From positions 1,860,001 to 1,924,000 of the forward strand of contig NZ_LR738849.1 of NCBI RefSeq assembly GCF_902702915.1: DNA of 64,000 bases, written 5' to 3'. The stretch comes from Desulfovibrio sp. 86. Its GTDB lineage: Bacteria; Desulfobacterota; Desulfovibrionia; Desulfovibrionales; Desulfovibrionaceae. Under the pieces are notes generated by a model, which saw only the letters and a program-made list of their open reading frames with translations, made no database searches and was not told the origin of the DNA. A program made the translations under genes and the position numbers. Positions 44,008 to 55,200 of the stretch are shown in pieces. Positions within the stretch are counted from its first letter, which is position 1, and each line of letters opens with the position of its first letter.

Positions 44008-45418
44008 CGCGGCCAATAGCACGGCCAGCAGTGCGGCCAATAACGCGGCCAATAGCGCGGCCAGGGTTTCCGTTATCATTCCGGCCTGGAATCTCTGGGA
44101 CATGACCGCCGCGTGCCTGCGTTCTCTGGCCGAGTGCACGCACGGTGAAAACATGGAAGTGGTGGTTGTGGACAACGGCTCCACCGACGCCACGGCCACC
44201 GAGTTGGAGCCGCTGGGCAAAGCCCTCTTCGGAGCGGATTTTCGCCCCGTGCGTCTGCCCGAAAACCAGGGATTCGCCAGAGGCTGCAATGCCGGAGCCG
44301 CTGCCAGTGAAGGCGACCTGCTCTTTTTTCTGAACAATGACACCACCATGACGCCGAACTGGTTGCTGCCCCTGCGGCAGGCGCTGGAACAGCCGCGCGT
44401 GGGAGCCGTGGGGCCGCTGTTGCTCTATCCCAACGGGACGGTGCAGCACTGCGGCATCTATTTCACGCCCTTTATGGCTGTGGGCCATCTTTATGAGGGC
44501 TTTCCGGGGAGCCACGCCGCGCCGCGCAAAAAGCGTCCTCTCCAGGCCATAACGGGCGCGGCCCTGCTGCTGCGCAAGTCCGTGTTTATGGACTGCGGCG
44601 GATTTTATGAAGAATACCGCAACGGCTTTGAAGATATGGACCTGTGCTGCGAGCTGCGCGCACGGGGGTACAAGCTTGCCGTGGAGGGCGGCAGCGTCAT
44701 TGTGCACCATACCAGCCAGACGCCGGGCCGTTTTGACCACAATACGTTTAATGGCGAACTGCTCATGCGCCGTCACGGGAGCAGCGTCAAGCCGGACCTG
44801 CACACCCTGGTCGCCCTGGACGGCTATGAACTTGAGATGGGGCCGGATCTTGACGTCTGGCCCGTGCTGCCACAAGCGCAGGAAGAGCGGCGCAACAAGG
44901 CTTTTGACGCGCTTTCGGCCAGTGACGACGTTTGCCGGGAGATGCTTGAGCAGGAACCGCTTTGGCGGGGCGGCTGGCATCGGCTTATGGATATGCTTGA
45001 GGCTGGCGGAAACGCGCGCGAAGCTTTGCAATGCGCTGTGCGCTGCGCCATGTTTTTTGGCGACACGGTTTCACGTCAAAGGCTGCTGGCCCTTACCTCG
45101 CGGGTGGAAGGGGCGGACAGCGCCGTGTCGCTTCAGGCTGTCATGGAGGCAGATGCCTCGGAGGCGCAGCCGGGGGCTTCGCTTGAATGCTCTAAGGGCA
45201 ACACTGCGGGCCAGACATCGGGCCAGGCTGTGGGCCAGTCTGCCGAGCCCCTTGCCCAGACCGCGCGCACGCCTGCCGAATCCGGCGGCATGGCTGACGG
45301 CAGGGCTGACCTGGCCAAGATACAAGTACAGCAGGCCAGGCGCGCCGCTTATGCGCGCGGGGACGCACTGCTGGCCGAGATTTTCAATCAGTGGCTTATG
45401 CGCTACAGCAGGCCATAA
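44000..45418 (+). CDS. Family 2 glycosyltransferase (rhamnosyltransferase-like)
   Basis: 472 residues from ATG 44000, eight bases inside the end of cbiA, with GGGAGCG upstream. Residues 4-18 are NSAA-type repeats from a 12-base tandem unit. The GT-A domain follows: RVSVIIPAWNLWDMTAACL, VVVDNGSTDAT, FFLNNDTTMTPNW (DxD-like metal site), ITGAALLLRKSVFMDCGGF, GFEDMDLCCELRARGYK (ED acid region). The last 150 residues are helical and Ala/Gln-rich. Likely adds a sugar to a surface glycan or protein; the acceptor is unknown. Confidence 0.9.
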   Translation: MSSAANSTASSAANNAANSAARVSVIIPAWNLWDMTAACLRSLAECTHGENMEVVVVDNGSTDATATELEPLGKALFGADFRPVRLPENQGFARGCNAGAAASEGDLLFFLNNDTTMTPNWLLPLRQALEQPRVGAVGPLLLYPNGTVQHCGIYFTPFMAVGHLYEGFPGSHAAPRKKRPLQAITGAALLLRKSVFMDCGGFYEEYRNGFEDMDLCCELRARGYKLAVEGGSVIVHHTSQTPGRFDHNTFNGELLMRRHGSSVKPDLHTLVALDGYELEMGPDLDVWPVLPQAQEERRNKAFDALSASDDVCREMLEQEPLWRGGWHRLMDMLEAGGNAREALQCAVRCAMFFGDTVSRQRLLALTSRVEGADSAVSLQAVMEADASEAQPGASLECSKGNTAGQTSGQAVGQSAEPLAQTARTPAESGGMADGRADLAKIQVQQARRAAYARGDALLAEIFNQWLMRYSRP

Positions 45419-45459
45419 AAGGATTTTGCAGTACCAGGCCTGCAAGGCTGAAAAAGGTT

Positions 45460-45487
45460 CCCCGGTGCGCATGCCCGGGGTTTTTTT
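45460..45487 (+). terminator. Terminator after the GT2 gene
   Basis: CCCCGG/CCGGGG stem with a GC-rich loop, followed by seven T. Confidence 0.85.
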
Positions 45488-45582
45488 GTCTGCGCCGCGT
45501 TGCTTCCATCGACGTTATCCCCGTACCCTGTCTCAACACCAGCCCCACACGCGATCGTGCCCGCGACCCTGCCTACTCTTCT

Positions 45583-45707
45583 AAAGCATTTAACACTTGA
45601 AATGCTCGCGTACGGCAGGCAAAAGCCTGCCTACTCGCATTTCGTGGCAAGGATTTTCAGAAAAATCCTTGCAGAGCATTTAACTCATTTCATTCGTAAA
45701 CTGCTCT
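45583..45707. repeat. Dispersed repeat family B, copy 4
   Basis: AAAGCATTTAACACTTGAAA through TTCGTAAACTGCTCT; differs from 16482-16606 at only a few positions. Confidence 0.9.
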
Positions 45708-46171
45708 ATGGTTGGACGTGCATGATACACGTGATCACCATGCGAGCCTGCCCCGGCAGCCATCCCTCGGCTGTTGTCTGACTTTGCAGCCTGTCCATCG
45801 AGACTGCAAAGGAATTAACAATCCTGCATTTGCTGCCATCAGGAGCGTAAGCGACCACAAGAGGGATGGTGTGACGACGCGAAGCACCGGGGGACCGAAG
45901 ATGCCGCTCTTGCCTGAAGAGGTGCCGCGTTGCGCCACACGCGGCACAACAAGCAGTATTTATGTGTCTTTTGCAGGCAAACAAAGCACAGCTTGTTGCG
46001 GGCAGACGCAATTCGATTATTCTATACAGGCTGGAGTGAATAAAAAACTTGTGTTTGGCAGTATTTATTATGCGATAATTAAAATCTATAAAAAAATGTC
46101 TGTTATGGTCATTTATTTAACATTCGAATTTAATATTCTATGCGATATGTAACAAAACATTTCTGCATTCG
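45708..46171. other. Gene-free transition into AT-rich DNA
   Basis: 45708-46010 is moderately GC-rich and could be remnant coding DNA, but no motif is recognisable on either strand. 46010-46171 is AT-rich with many TATAA/TTTAA words, like the DNA upstream of the two following paralogues. Confidence 0.5.
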
Positions 46172-46200
46172 TTGACGCAAGTGATAACAGGTATTATTTC
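46172..46200 (+). promoter_or_regulatory. Putative promoter of repeat-protein gene 1
   Basis: TTGACG, a 17-base spacer and TATTTC. The same arrangement precedes genes 2 and 3. A leader of about 190 nt follows whose sequence is also conserved (for instance GGGCCGCACCTTTAT and TCTGCATTCTCCTTT-like words). Confidence 0.55.
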
Positions 46201-46397
46201 TGAGCGCGATGGGGTTTCCCCAGATCGCGAACCGCAGCTTCCACGTGTTCGCCATGTATTTTATGGGCCGCACCTTTATTCAAGAGTGTGTGGCCGGGGA
46301 TATTTTCCTCAGAATCAGACGACATCTCTGCATTCTCCTTTCATATCAGACGCGCCTGAAGGCATATCAACGACTCTAGAATTCATGGGGGGCGATC

Positions 46398-49300
46398 ATG
46401 ACTATTTCTCAAATTTCACGTCCTGGCCCAGGTCAGACAATCACCATACACGCTGCTGGGAGTGATAAAATCACCCTCGGCTTTTCAACTGAAAGCATTA
46501 CGTTGTCGCGCGACAATGGCGCGCTGGTTTTTACCTTTGATGACGGTGCCGCCATTCGCCTTGATGATTTTTACGACAGCTATCATGCTGGAAATATTCC
46601 TGAATTTGAAGCTGATGGCAAGCTGCTTTCCGGTACGGAATTTTTCAGTGCACTTGGGCCCGAACTGATACCGGCAGCAGGCCCTGCCCCTGTGGAGCGC
46701 TCCCATTCTGCTCAGGAGTACGGCGACGCCGACCTGTTGGGAGGGGTGGATCACCTGGATGGACTGGTCATGTCTGGTGAGGAAAAATCAGCTGCGATGG
46801 GCGGCGGCATACAGTTTGATCCCCTCCTGGCTGCCAGGGGGACGGATTTGGGCGGCAATCCAGGTTCGGCAGGCCCCGATGGTCCCAGTTTCACGCCGCC
46901 GCTGTTCCCCTCCGGGCCTTTTGTGCGCGCGGTGCTGTATTCCCCCGGTAATTCCAGCGATCCTGTAACCACCACCGTGTTTTTTGGCGGCAATGGCGTA
47001 GCCCCAGTGGCTGTTGCCCCTGGCGACATTGATTTTGCCGGTTCAGCGCCCGGGGCCCAGTATGCCGTGGCGGTTTCCCTGCCTGCCGGGTGGTCAACCT
47101 CGTGGGTAGACGTCAGTTTTGACAGCAGTGCCGGTCGGCTGGAATTCCGCCTCACCGCAAATGGCGTGGCTGAAATGCAGCGTCTCGGCCTTGCGGGTGA
47201 AAACCTGGTGGACTTCATCCATGTCACGGTTACAGACCGCGCTTCAGGCGATACCTTTGAATACAACGTGGAACTTGTGGCCACGGACAGCCAGAATTTT
47301 GATTCAGCGGCTCATGACAGCCAGTATGGCGGCCAGCATCTGGACAATATGGGCGAATTCCACCAGGGCCAGAATAACGGCGGGGCCTATTCCGTCATAT
47401 CCTCGGCGCAGAATGATGAAATCATCATTAACGAAGCGGTGATCGGGGGCAGTTCCATACATGCCAGCGGATCGGCCGACCCTGCGCATATGGCTGACGA
47501 CTATAATACCATCAACCTCAACGCCGGCGTTGTGAACACCACACAAGGCTCCGTCACGCACATCACTTCCGCCGACGGCGCGCTTGACGTGGTGGACGGC
47601 GTAGCCGTGCAGGGCAGCGGGGCCGAGAACGTCATTCATATGGGCAAGGGCTCGGTGTATGTCCAGCACGCCTCTGGCGATGGCGTGTCCGCTGCCGATG
47701 GCGGCAAAAATGCCGTCAGTGGCGGCGACGTGACTGTTTCAGGCCGCATCTATGGCATGACGAGCACCAATGCGGGAAGCAACAGCATAAACATCACCAC
47801 CGCCAGCGGCAATGCAGACGTTGCTGGCGGCTCCCTTGGCATGTCTGCCATCAGCTCCGGCAGCAACAGCATCAATGCCGACAGTGGTGAGGTGAGGGTG
47901 TCGAGCAACGTCTGGGGTATGAATGCTTCCAGCTCCGGCGGCAACAGCATCAACACCAAGAGCGGTGACGTGAGGGTGTCGGGCAACTACCACGGTATGG
48001 ACGCCTCCAGTTCCGGCAGCAACAGCATCAAAACAGATCTTGGCAATGTTAGCGTGTCAAGCAATACAGCGAGCATGTGCGCCTCCAGTTCCGGCAGCAA
48101 CAGCATTGAAACTGAAGGGGGCAATGTGGGCGTTGCCGCCGTCGGTTCATACGGCGTGGGCATGTATTCCGATCTTACCGGAAAAAACAGCATTGACGCC
48201 AAGGATGGCAATGTGGCCGTTACCGCTACCGGGACTATTAACGGACACAGCATGTATGCCGCCAATGCCGGCAGCAGCAACAGCATTAAGACTACGGGCG
48301 GCACTGTGGAGATTTCCGCAACAAGTACAAGTACCGGTGGCTTTTCTGGTTTTGGATTCGGTATGCGGGCGGACGATTCCGGCAGCAACAGCGTCAAAAC
48401 TGACAGCGGCGATGTCAGGGTTTCAGCTTCCACTGGCTACGGAAACAGCTATGGTGTTGCTGGCACCTCTTCCGGCAGCAACACCATTGAACCTTCCAGC
48501 AACAGCATTGAAACCTCCAGCGGCAACGTGACCATCGTCAGCTATGACACCAGCAACGGCACCAACTACGGTACCCACTACGGCACCTTTACCTCCGGTT
48601 CCAGTACCAGCATCGGCACCAAGGGTGGCAATGTATCCATCTCCGGCTCCGGCAAGGAGGCGTACGGTGTGCATTCCCAGTCTGGCGGCAATTTCAGCAT
48701 CACCACCACAAGTGGCAACGTGACCGTGTCGGGCACCGGCCCCTCCTTTGGCATCGGCGTGCTTGCAACAGGGGCCACCAACACCATCGAAACTGAAAAT
48801 GGCGCTGTAAGCGTTTCAGGCAGCACAAAGGGCCTGTATGCCACCAGTAAGGGCAGCAACACTATCACAACCAAAAGCAGCAGCCTCGGCGGCGCTGTGA
48901 ATGTGTCGGGCGCTTACGCCATGCTGGCCGACTCTCTCGGCAGCAACGAGATCGAAACGGTAGTCGGCGACGTGACCATTGCCGGCGTCAATTCCGGCAT
49001 GAGCGCCTATATCGGCAGCAACACAATCACAACCAGCAGTGGCGCGGTGAGTGTTACCAGCACCAGCAACGGTATCGTCAGCGGCGACGGCGTCGGCATG
49101 AAGGCCGAATCTTCCGGCAGCAATGCCGTCACCACCACAAGCGGTGACGTGACGGTGTCGGTCAACTCCGCCAGCGGTGCCGGCTACGGCATGTCCGCCT
49201 CTGCTCGCGGCAACAACAGCATCGCCACAACGAGCGGCAATGTGGTCGTCAGCGCACGCGACGGGCTTGCCGCCGACTTCGGGCAGAATACCATTACCGC

Positions 49301-51656
49301 CCATCAGGGCGGCAGCATCGAGGTCAAAGGCGACAGGCGCGGCATAGGAGCCTCAGCCAGTAATGGCGGCAGCAATACCATCACGGCCACCGGCAGCGCC
49401 ACAGTGGACATTGCCAACAACAGCGAGGGGCTTGTGGCCGCATCGGGCGGCAGCAACACCATCAGCGCCGAGGACGGCAAGATATCCGTTTCCGCCAACA
49501 ATACCGGCCTCAAGGCCGAAGGGTCTGGCAGCGGCAACGTCATTACCGGCAAAGACATGGACCTTGCTGGGGAAACCAGCGGCAGCAACGGCTTGTTGGC
49601 CAAAGCGGGCGGCATGAACAGCGTCTTCGGCACAGGCGGAAACGTTGCCCTGTCCGGCGGCAATGTTCTTCAGGCCGACGGAAGCGGCAGCGCAAACAGC
49701 CTGTCCGTAGATGGCGGCAGCATTGAATTCAATTCGTGGGCCAGCTGGGTGGTCTGGTCTCCCACGAACTCGTGGCTGTATTATAGTGACAGCGCCATGT
49801 ATGCCATTGACGGCGGCGTCAACGCCATCACCGGCTCAGGCGGCACCGATATCAGTTTTACCGGACAGGCGGTCGGGCTTAAAGCCAACAGCGGCGGCAG
49901 CAACAGCGTCACAACGGACGGAGATGTCACCTTTAACGGCATCACACAGGCCCTGACCGCGCATGGGGCGACAGGCGGCAACACCCTGCAAGCGAAGAAT
50001 ATTATTATTGATTCCAAGGTGTATGCCGACCGAGACCTTGCCACCGTCAAGGCCCGGTCTGGCGGCAGCAACACGCTTGAGGCTTCACAAGGCGGGGCCA
50101 TCACAATTACCACTTCCGCCGCGACCAACAGTAAGCGTGATCCGTATTCAACCAGCATAAATGACATGATTTCTGTGGAGGCTGACGGCGCAGGCAGCCA
50201 CAACGCCCTGTCAGCGGGCGCGATCTCCATTGAGAACCAGTGCGGTATGGGGCTTTCTGCCACAAGCGGCGGCAAGAACACCCTTGAGTCCGCCATCAGA
50301 TCGCCCCTCACCGTGACCATCACCGCGTCGGCCGATACCGCTGAAAAAGCCATTGCCATGTGGGCCAGTGGCGGCGGTTCCGTAAACCGCATCACCGGCC
50401 ATTCCCAGGCAGGCGGTATGGGCGACAGTGTCACCCTGACCGCCAACAACGGCCAGGGGATCGCCATGCAGACCGCCAATGGCGGCGCCAATATCATCAC
50501 CACAGGCGCTGGCGATGACAGCGTGGCCATCAACGGCAAAATCATCGGTGACGGCAATAAAATCGACCTGGGCGGCGGCAGCAATACTCTTACCCTCAAC
50601 GGTGCGGTAGAGCCCGGCAGCCTGAATGTCGTTGCCACAGGCGGAACCTACACCCTGATACTTCAGGAATCCGGTGTTGAAAGCTTTGCCGACCGCTACG
50701 GGGACTGGCTCAACGGCATAGTGGCCAACAATCTTTTCAACGGGCTTTCAAGCATCCACTTTGAAGGTTGGGACGAGAACGCTCAGTCCGCAGGATATGT
50801 GGCGGACTTTATGGCAACCTTTGAAAATATCCTGAACGCTCTCCAAAATGCGGGCGTTTCCATTGAACCGCAGGCGCTTTCTGATTCCCTGACAGCCCCC
50901 AGCCCCGCCTTCAGCCCTGCGCCATTGCATGCGGAAACCGGCGTGGAACATCATGCGCAGGACGCGCAGCATGCTGCAGCCGGACATGCTGACAGTGCCC
51001 ACGACGCGCAGCATGCCGCAGCCGGACATGACGACACGCAGAATGCGCTCCTGTCCGCGCATGGCGCCCCGGTATTCATGACAGGCGATGGCAGTCAGGA
51101 GGCCACCTTCAACGCGCAAGCGGACACTCCTGCGGCGCACGCGGGTATTCTTGCGCCTGACGACAGCGCACATCCAGACTTGATTGCGGGCCATCATGAG
51201 GGGGAACCGGCGCAGCCGCTTTTCGCCTTTCTGAATGCCCCTGGCGCAGGCGCGCACGTGGACACGTCCGCATACGAAGGTGATGCGTCCGTGCACAACG
51301 GCTACCTTGGCAGTGGAGAAAGCCAAAGCGGCAACGCCGGGGTTCAGGGCGAGATCGCTTTGACCCTTGGGGATGAGAGCCTTGACAGCCTGTTTGCTGG
51401 CACTGACCAGCAGTTGGCGGACAATGGCGAGCACGGCCTCTGGTACGTTGAATCGGGCGCAGAACTGCACGAAGTGGCTCTTGCCGACTTGAGCAAGATT
51501 GTTGTTCAAGGAGGCTCCGGCGAACATGCCGTTGAGACGCCCGTCATTACCGGGGAATATGCACCAGTGGAGCAGAACGTCGGCAGCGCCCCCACTGTGA
51601 TGGATTCCAATCAGGAAACGACGGACAACGCCGCACGGGAAATGACCACATACTAG
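46398..51656 (+). CDS. Giant Gly/Ser/Asn repeat protein 1 (predicted secreted adhesin)
   Basis: 1752 residues from ATG 46398 with GGGGGGCGATC upstream; no Sec signal peptide or membrane segment. Residues 1-95 (SRPGPGQTITIHAAGSDKIT, FTFDDGAAIRLDDFYDSY) resemble the N-terminal modules of type I secreted giant adhesins of Desulfovibrio relatives. About 165-300 looks VCBS/cadherin-like (FEYNVELVATDS). Roughly 450-1300 holds more than 25 repeats of 24-35 residues, pattern G-S-N-S-I-x-T-x-S-G-D-V-x-V-S...G-M-x-A, read here as a beta-solenoid. An RTX-like TTGAGDDSVAING near 1370, His-rich repeats at about 1513-1551 and a conserved acidic C-terminus follow. Function is inference; no family is firmly recognised. 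Confidence 0.85.
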   Translation: MTISQISRPGPGQTITIHAAGSDKITLGFSTESITLSRDNGALVFTFDDGAAIRLDDFYDSYHAGNIPEFEADGKLLSGTEFFSALGPELIPAAGPAPVERSHSAQEYGDADLLGGVDHLDGLVMSGEEKSAAMGGGIQFDPLLAARGTDLGGNPGSAGPDGPSFTPPLFPSGPFVRAVLYSPGNSSDPVTTTVFFGGNGVAPVAVAPGDIDFAGSAPGAQYAVAVSLPAGWSTSWVDVSFDSSAGRLEFRLTANGVAEMQRLGLAGENLVDFIHVTVTDRASGDTFEYNVELVATDSQNFDSAAHDSQYGGQHLDNMGEFHQGQNNGGAYSVISSAQNDEIIINEAVIGGSSIHASGSADPAHMADDYNTINLNAGVVNTTQGSVTHITSADGALDVVDGVAVQGSGAENVIHMGKGSVYVQHASGDGVSAADGGKNAVSGGDVTVSGRIYGMTSTNAGSNSINITTASGNADVAGGSLGMSAISSGSNSINADSGEVRVSSNVWGMNASSSGGNSINTKSGDVRVSGNYHGMDASSSGSNSIKTDLGNVSVSSNTASMCASSSGSNSIETEGGNVGVAAVGSYGVGMYSDLTGKNSIDAKDGNVAVTATGTINGHSMYAANAGSSNSIKTTGGTVEISATSTSTGGFSGFGFGMRADDSGSNSVKTDSGDVRVSASTGYGNSYGVAGTSSGSNTIEPSSNSIETSSGNVTIVSYDTSNGTNYGTHYGTFTSGSSTSIGTKGGNVSISGSGKEAYGVHSQSGGNFSITTTSGNVTVSGTGPSFGIGVLATGATNTIETENGAVSVSGSTKGLYATSKGSNTITTKSSSLGGAVNVSGAYAMLADSLGSNEIETVVGDVTIAGVNSGMSAYIGSNTITTSSGAVSVTSTSNGIVSGDGVGMKAESSGSNAVTTTSGDVTVSVNSASGAGYGMSASARGNNSIATTSGNVVVSARDGLAADFGQNTITAHQGGSIEVKGDRRGIGASASNGGSNTITATGSATVDIANNSEGLVAASGGSNTISAEDGKISVSANNTGLKAEGSGSGNVITGKDMDLAGETSGSNGLLAKAGGMNSVFGTGGNVALSGGNVLQADGSGSANSLSVDGGSIEFNSWASWVVWSPTNSWLYYSDSAMYAIDGGVNAITGSGGTDISFTGQAVGLKANSGGSNSVTTDGDVTFNGITQALTAHGATGGNTLQAKNIIIDSKVYADRDLATVKARSGGSNTLEASQGGAITITTSAATNSKRDPYSTSINDMISVEADGAGSHNALSAGAISIENQCGMGLSATSGGKNTLESAIRSPLTVTITASADTAEKAIAMWASGGGSVNRITGHSQAGGMGDSVTLTANNGQGIAMQTANGGANIITTGAGDDSVAINGKIIGDGNKIDLGGGSNTLTLNGAVEPGSLNVVATGGTYTLILQESGVESFADRYGDWLNGIVANNLFNGLSSIHFEGWDENAQSAGYVADFMATFENILNALQNAGVSIEPQALSDSLTAPSPAFSPAPLHAETGVEHHAQDAQHAAAGHADSAHDAQHAAAGHDDTQNALLSAHGAPVFMTGDGSQEATFNAQADTPAAHAGILAPDDSAHPDLIAGHHEGEPAQPLFAFLNAPGAGAHVDTSAYEGDASVHNGYLGSGESQSGNAGVQGEIALTLGDESLDSLFAGTDQQLADNGEHGLWYVESGAELHEVALADLSKIVVQGGSGEHAVETPVITGEYAPVEQNVGSAPTVMDSNQETTDNAAREMTTY

Positions 51657-51661
51657 AGCAT

Positions 51662-51725
51662 GTTAACGCTTGAAATGCTCGCGTATGGCAGGCAAAGACT
51701 GACTGCTTGCATTTCAAGCGTTAAC
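51662..51725 (+). terminator. Long hairpin after repeat-protein gene 1
   Basis: GTTAACGCTTGAAATG and CATTTCAAGCGTTAAC are perfect 16-bp arms, with an inner sequence resembling half of repeat family B. No T tract follows, so it may be a 3' stability element or repeat rather than a terminator. Confidence 0.6.
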
Positions 51726-51995
51726 GGCCCTGAAAGATGTCGGGTTACGTCATTCACATAGGATGCCGTATTTATTTGTCTTTTTCTATGAGGGTTAGTG
51801 CGGCTGGGTGTGCGACGGAACGTGCACCCGGGCAATACTACGAAGATAGCAGGGACGAAAAACGTTACGCAAGGCACGATGTATCGCTTTTACTTCCATA
51901 AAGTATTATATCAATAAGAACGGGTTGTTATCAGCAAGTCTGCGATAAAAAATAGCCTTGTAAATCAATAAATATATAAAATAGCTTTTTATATA

Positions 51996-52024
51996 TTGAC
52001 GCAAGCGCTAACAGGTCTTATTGC
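51996..52024 (+). promoter_or_regulatory. Putative promoter of repeat-protein gene 2
   Basis: TTGACG, 17 bases, TATTGC, downstream of an AT-rich tract. Confidence 0.55.
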
Positions 52025-52220
52025 TAGAGCGATGGGTTCTTCCCAGTACGCGAACAGCAGCTTCCATTTGTTCGCCTCGTCTTTTCAGGGCCGCACCTTT
52101 ATCAGAGGGTATGCGGCCGAGGATATCTTCCCCAGAATCAGAAAACTTCTCTGTATTCTCCTTTCCTATCCCCCCCGCCTTAAGGCGCATCAACGACTCC
52201 AAAAATCGTGGGAGGCGACC

Positions 52221-55200
52221 ATGCCCCTTGATCAAATTTTACGCCCTGGCCCAGGTCAGACACTTACCCTGCACCCTGCTGCAAGTGATAAAATTACGCT
52301 TGGCTTTCCGACTGAGGGCGTTACGTTGTCACGCGATGATAACGCACTGATTTTTACGTTTGACGACGGTGCGGTCATTCGGCTTGTCGATTTTTATGTC
52401 GATTATCGTGCGGATTTTATCCCCGAGTTTGAAGTTGATGGCAGGCTGATGTCCGGCACGAATTTTTTTACTACTTTCGGGCCAGATCTGCTGCCGGGAG
52501 CAGTGCCTGAACATGAGACGCGTAATGCGCACGTGATTCAGACAGACGGCGACTCCAGCCTGATGGGTGGGTTGGACCACCTGAATGGCCTGGATGCCTC
52601 AGCGCAGGAAAAAGCAACTGCAGCCGATAGCGGCATACAGTTTGATTCCGCTCTGGCTGCTGGCCATGGGCCTGCTGACCATGGTTCGGGTTCGGCAGAC
52701 CCCGAACTACCGCCGGCTGCTGAGGTAGCCTTTGTGCGCGCTGTGCTCTATTCCCCCGGCGATCCTGGCGATTCCGTATCCACTCCCGTGTTTTTTGGCC
52801 GCAATGGCGTGGCCCCTCTAGCCGTTCCCCCCAACGACATTGATTTTGGTGGTTCAGCGCCCGATGCCCGATACGCTGTCACGGTTTTCGTGCCTGAGGG
52901 ATGGTCAGCCTCGTGGGTAGATATCAACGTTGACAGCTCCACTGGCCGGTTGAAATTTTCTCTCACTCCAGATGGCGCGGCTGAACTGCAGCGTCTTGGC
53001 CTGACAAATAAAAACCTGGTGGACCTGGTTCATGTAAAGGTTGCTGACCGGGTTTCAGGCGGCACTTTTGAATACAACGTGGAGCTTGTGGGCACGAGCA
53101 CCCAGAATTTTGATTCCATAGAGTATGACAGACAGAGCGTCGAACATAATGCTGAAAATATAGGTGAATTCCATCAGGGTCAGCATAACAGCGGGGTTTA
53201 TTCCATCATATCTTCCTCGCGGAATGATGAAATCATCCTGAACGATAACGTGGCCGGCGGCAGTTCCATCTACGCCAGCGGTTCGGTTGACCGCGCGCAT
53301 ATGGCTGACGACACCAATACCATCACCCTGAACGCCGGTGTTGTGAACTCCACACTGGGTTCCAGCACGCAGATAATTTCTGCCAACGGCGCGCTTCAGG
53401 TGGCAGGCACTGTTGCTGTGGAGGGCAATATTGGGGAGGACCTCGGAGCCGAGAACGTCATTGCTATGGGCAAGGGCTCGGTCTACGTCCATAACCCCTC
53501 TGGTGATGGCGTAAGCACCACCTATTACGGCAAGAATGACATCAGCGGCGGCGCCGTGGACATCACGTCAACAAGTGGTAGCGGATTGAGCGCGTCTACG
53601 GAAGGGGCCAACAACATCGCCTCTAGCGGTGATGTGACTATTGCCAGCACTAATCGTTCTGAATCTAGCCAAGTCGAAAGCAACGGCATCTATAGCGATG
53701 GCTACGGCAACAACAGCATCAAGGCCGACAGCGGGGATGTGACTGTTACCGCCGCTGCCGCTGGCTCTACCAAGGTTTATAGCTACGGCATCAATGCCGC
53801 TTTCAAATGCACCAACAGCATCAATGCCGACAGCGGGGATGTGACTGTTACCGCCGCTGCCACTGGCACCAGCGATGTCTATAGCGACGGCATATTTAGC
53901 GGTAACTTCGGCAGCACCAGCATCACCACAAAGAGTGGCGATGTGACCGTTACCGGCAATGCGACCGCTACCAGCGATACCCACAGCAAAGGCACCGGCG
54001 TCACCACCGAGGCAGGCGCTAGCAACATTATCACCACTGACAGCGGCTCTGTGACCGTTGCCGGCAAGGGCTCCGTGATTGGCGCGGGTATGGATTGCAG
54101 TGGGGGCGGAAGCACGAGTACTATTACCACCGGCAGCGGCGCCGTGACTGTGTCGGGCGCGGGTACAACCGTTGGCTATGGCATGTATATAACAGATGGC
54201 CACAATACTATCACAACCAACAGCGGCGAGGTGAAAGTGTCAGGCTCCGGTGCTGACAGCGGACACGGTATGTCTGCCGAATTTCGCGGCATAAACACGA
54301 TAGAGTCCACCGCGGGATCGCCCCTCACCGTGACCATCACCGCATCGGCCGATACCGCTGAAAAAGCCGTTGCCATGTGGGCCAGGGGCGAGTACGTCGG
54401 CGGCGTAAACCGCATCATTGGCCATTCCCAGGCGAATGGCACGGACAGAGTCACCCTGACTGCCAACGACGGGCAGGGCATAGCCATGCTGGCCGACTAT
54501 GGCGGAAAGAATATTATCACCACAGGCGCTGGCGATGACAGCGTGACCATCAACGGCGCTGTCAAGAGCATCTTTCCTTTGGTTGGCAGCGACCCCGCCA
54601 ATGAAATCGACCTGGGCGGCGGCAAAAATACCCTTACTCTCAACGGTGCGGTTGAGGCTGGCAGCCTGAAAGTGTCTTCAGAGGCGGGGACCTATACCCT
54701 GGAACTTCAAGCGCCCGACGCTGAAAGCTTTGTCGCCCGCTATGGAGATTGGATCACGGCCATTGGCGCTGATCCGCTCATTGCAGACGGTCTGAGGGGC
54801 ATCAGTTTTGTCGGTCTGAATCCTGCCGACTTGCCTGCTGACTTTATGACAACCTTTGAAGGGGTTTTGGAAGCAATCTACACTAGAGCGGGTGCGGATG
54901 CCATTGTTCCTCCGGAACTTATACACCTCTTGCCAGGGCACGACTCCGACTCCGGTTTTGCGGTTTCGTTTGCGGAAACAGACGCAGAACACCAGACGCA
55001 GGACGCCCAGCATGCCGCAGCCGGGCATGACATCAGCACGCAGGATGTGCAGCATGCCGCAGCCCAGCATGCCGCAGTCGGATATGACGCCAGCACGCAG
55101 GATGTGCAGCATGCCGCAGCCGGATATGACATCAGCACGCAGGATGCGCAGAATGCTACAACCGGGCATGACGCCAGCACGCAGGATGTGCAGCATGCCG

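Larger units (their letters stand above)
51657..52220. repeat. Duplicated 5' flank and leader, copy a (564 bp)
   Basis: From the stop of gene 1 to the start of gene 2; 564 bases, the same length as 55848-56411 and nearly identical to it. It contains the hairpin 51662-51725, an AT-rich stretch, the promoter and the leader. No gene is present. Confidence 0.9.

Noticed and set aside
45712-46152. 146-codon plus frame before giant gene 1 (and opposite frame 45706-46011)
   Set aside because: Starts at the end of repeat B and runs into AT-rich upstream DNA; no motif. A decayed gene cannot be excluded, but I cannot support one.
47750-50290. CRISPR array, because of regularly spaced GGCAGCAACAGC words
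   Set aside because: The spacing is a multiple of three, the frame stays open throughout, and the repeats are degenerate codon-level repeats.
49781-50638. 285-codon minus-strand frame inside giant gene 1, and similar ones in genes 2 and 3
   Set aside because: Created by the repeated Gly-Ser-Asn codons on the other strand; no independent ribosome site or motif.
51996-52220. TTG start for giant gene 2 at the -35 hexamer
   Set aside because: The ATG at 52221 has a strong ribosome site and aligns with the starts of genes 1 and 3.
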